From Sutterellaceae bacterium (GTDB lineage: Bacteria; Pseudomonadota; Gammaproteobacteria; Burkholderiales; Burkholderiaceae_F): 6,566 nt of DNA. Below, one piece after another: positions 5,889-6,566 of this stretch. Position 1 is the first letter of the stretch. Each line of letters opens with the position of its first letter. The stretch lies in contig JAUNOJ010000098.1 in the NCBI GenBank assembly GCA_030531135.1, positions 1 through 6,566 on the forward strand, in the 5' to 3' direction. The notes beneath the pieces were generated by a model. It did not search any database. It saw nothing but the letters and a program-made list of their open reading frames with translations, and was not told the origin of the DNA. A program made the position numbers and the translations under genes.

Positions 5889-6566
5889 TCAGACAAAGAG
5901 AGCTTCGAGCGTGACGAGATGTAGCATCGGATCGGTTTGAGCGAGTTCAACGAGAGCGTCGTCAAAGCCCGAGCGAGAGAAAAGGTAGCGATGCACTTTG
6001 ACCGAGTTTTTGATCGGAAGTGCCTCGCATTTTTTGTCCAACGCTTTGAGATCGGCAAAGCTTGTTTTCAGATGACCGGAATTGCAATCGGCGACAAGCA
6101 GATTTTCTTCCTTGCTATCTTGACCGACCAAATCGATGGACGTCTGCTCTTTACACCAGGGACTGAGTCGACGCGGTTTCATCAGCAATGTACCGTCGAA
6201 GCGCTTGCGCCAAAGATATTCCCCACAGATGCGCACAAAACCTTCTTTGACAAATCTCGCAAAATCACGGGAAATTTTTTCCGTCACTTTTTCAATCAAG
6301 GCGGCGTCTATGTCTTGAGAAAATTCTTCCGTCCCCGGGATCATGAGGCGCAAACCGAGCGCGTTGTCGTTGATTTCGGCAGCGCAAGATTTCCAAAAGG
6401 CTGCCTCAGACAATGGCGTCAGTGCCGGCATGACCTGCTTGATCATTCCCTGAAATCTGAACATTTCCAGATGCGTCTGCAAATCGAAAGGAGTGGTGCG
6501 ACATGACTTCAAAACCTGAGTTTGGGAGTTTCAAAGAAAAAAAGGCGTCTTTCCCTTGCCACACGG
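5889..6566 (-). pseudogene. C-terminal part of a DUF234-class AAA ATPase, probably frameshifted
   Basis: The minus strand is open from 6530 to the stop at 5889-5891; the first possible start, TTG at 6512, gives 207 residues. The reading resembles the C-terminal half of archaeal-type AAA ATPases with a DUF234 domain. It has a winged-helix-like stretch (LEMFRFQGMIKQVMP, numbered from the TTG as 15-29), then a segment like the family's I.D..L.F.FRF..P (INDNALGLRLMIPG), then FVRICGEYL, SIDLVGQD and a closing LFSRSGFDDAL. The nuclease-like residues are eroded: IDLV is kept, but the usual E-C-K is read as ADCN. The frame is closed upstream by TGA at 6531-6533, with no good ATG or ribosome binding site. 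Another minus-strand frame, open from 6564 to about 6410, carries QGKDAFFSLK, which could be the missing first half of the winged helix. This points to a frameshift near 6490-6512. The Walker motifs would lie beyond the window. A functional short protein cannot be excluded. Confidence 0.5.

Noticed and set aside
5937..6506. A 189-codon plus-strand open frame after the terminator
   Set aside because: It mirrors the minus-strand reading that looks like DUF234, shows no domain of its own, and lies just after a strong terminator with no visible promoter.
6503..6566. A plus-strand ATG with AAAGGAG (6487-6493) at good spacing, open to the window end (starts MTSKPEFGSF)
   Set aside because: The ribosome binding site is good, but only 21 codons are visible, no promoter is seen, and it is antisense to the likely ATPase frame. 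It should be reconsidered if the downstream sequence keeps it open.

Overview
The window looks like anaerobic respiratory gene content from a Gram-negative proteobacterium. The signs are a Tat-exported ferredoxin, a Sec-exported multiheme cytochrome c, an NrfD-type membrane subunit and a close counterpart of Escherichia coli YdhV. Base composition is a little over half G+C, and TTG (Leu) and GAA (Glu) are used often. My best guess is a gut-type betaproteobacterium of the Sutterella/Parasutterella kind. That guess rests on overall impression, not on a marker gene.

Layout. Bases 1-44 are the tail of an upstream gene that ends in a CxxCH haem motif directly before its stop codon. After 30 bases comes a same-strand cluster of five complete genes: a YdhV-like member of the aldehyde ferredoxin oxidoreductase (AOR) family (75-2183), a poorly characterised protein in the position of E. 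coli ydhW (2202-3056), a multiheme c-type cytochrome (3114-4118), an NrfC/YdhX-type 4x[4Fe-4S] ferredoxin with a Tat signal and a possible lipobox (4207-4881), and an NrfD-type integral membrane protein (4878-5813). Gaps are 18, 57 and 88 bases, followed by an ATGA overlap. A strong intrinsic terminator (5837-5883) closes the cluster. No promoter is visible, so the transcript probably starts upstream of the window.

The last ~680 bases hold, on the minus strand, the C-terminal half of an AAA-type ATPase of the DUF234 class (winged helix plus degenerate nuclease-like domain). It appears to be frameshifted near its window-edge end and has lost expected residues, so I treat it as a probable pseudogene.

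How the genes may work together (inference). NrfC, NrfD and the cytochrome form a periplasm-facing electron relay linked to the quinone pool. The AOR-like enzyme should carry a pterin Mo/W cofactor and one [4Fe-4S] cluster and would act on an unknown substrate. The set resembles E. coli ydhYVWXUT, but has an NrfD protein where E. coli has the b-type cytochrome YdhU, and adds multiheme cytochrome(s). The main puzzle is topology: the AOR-like enzyme has no export signal, while its apparent electron partners lie outside the cytoplasm.
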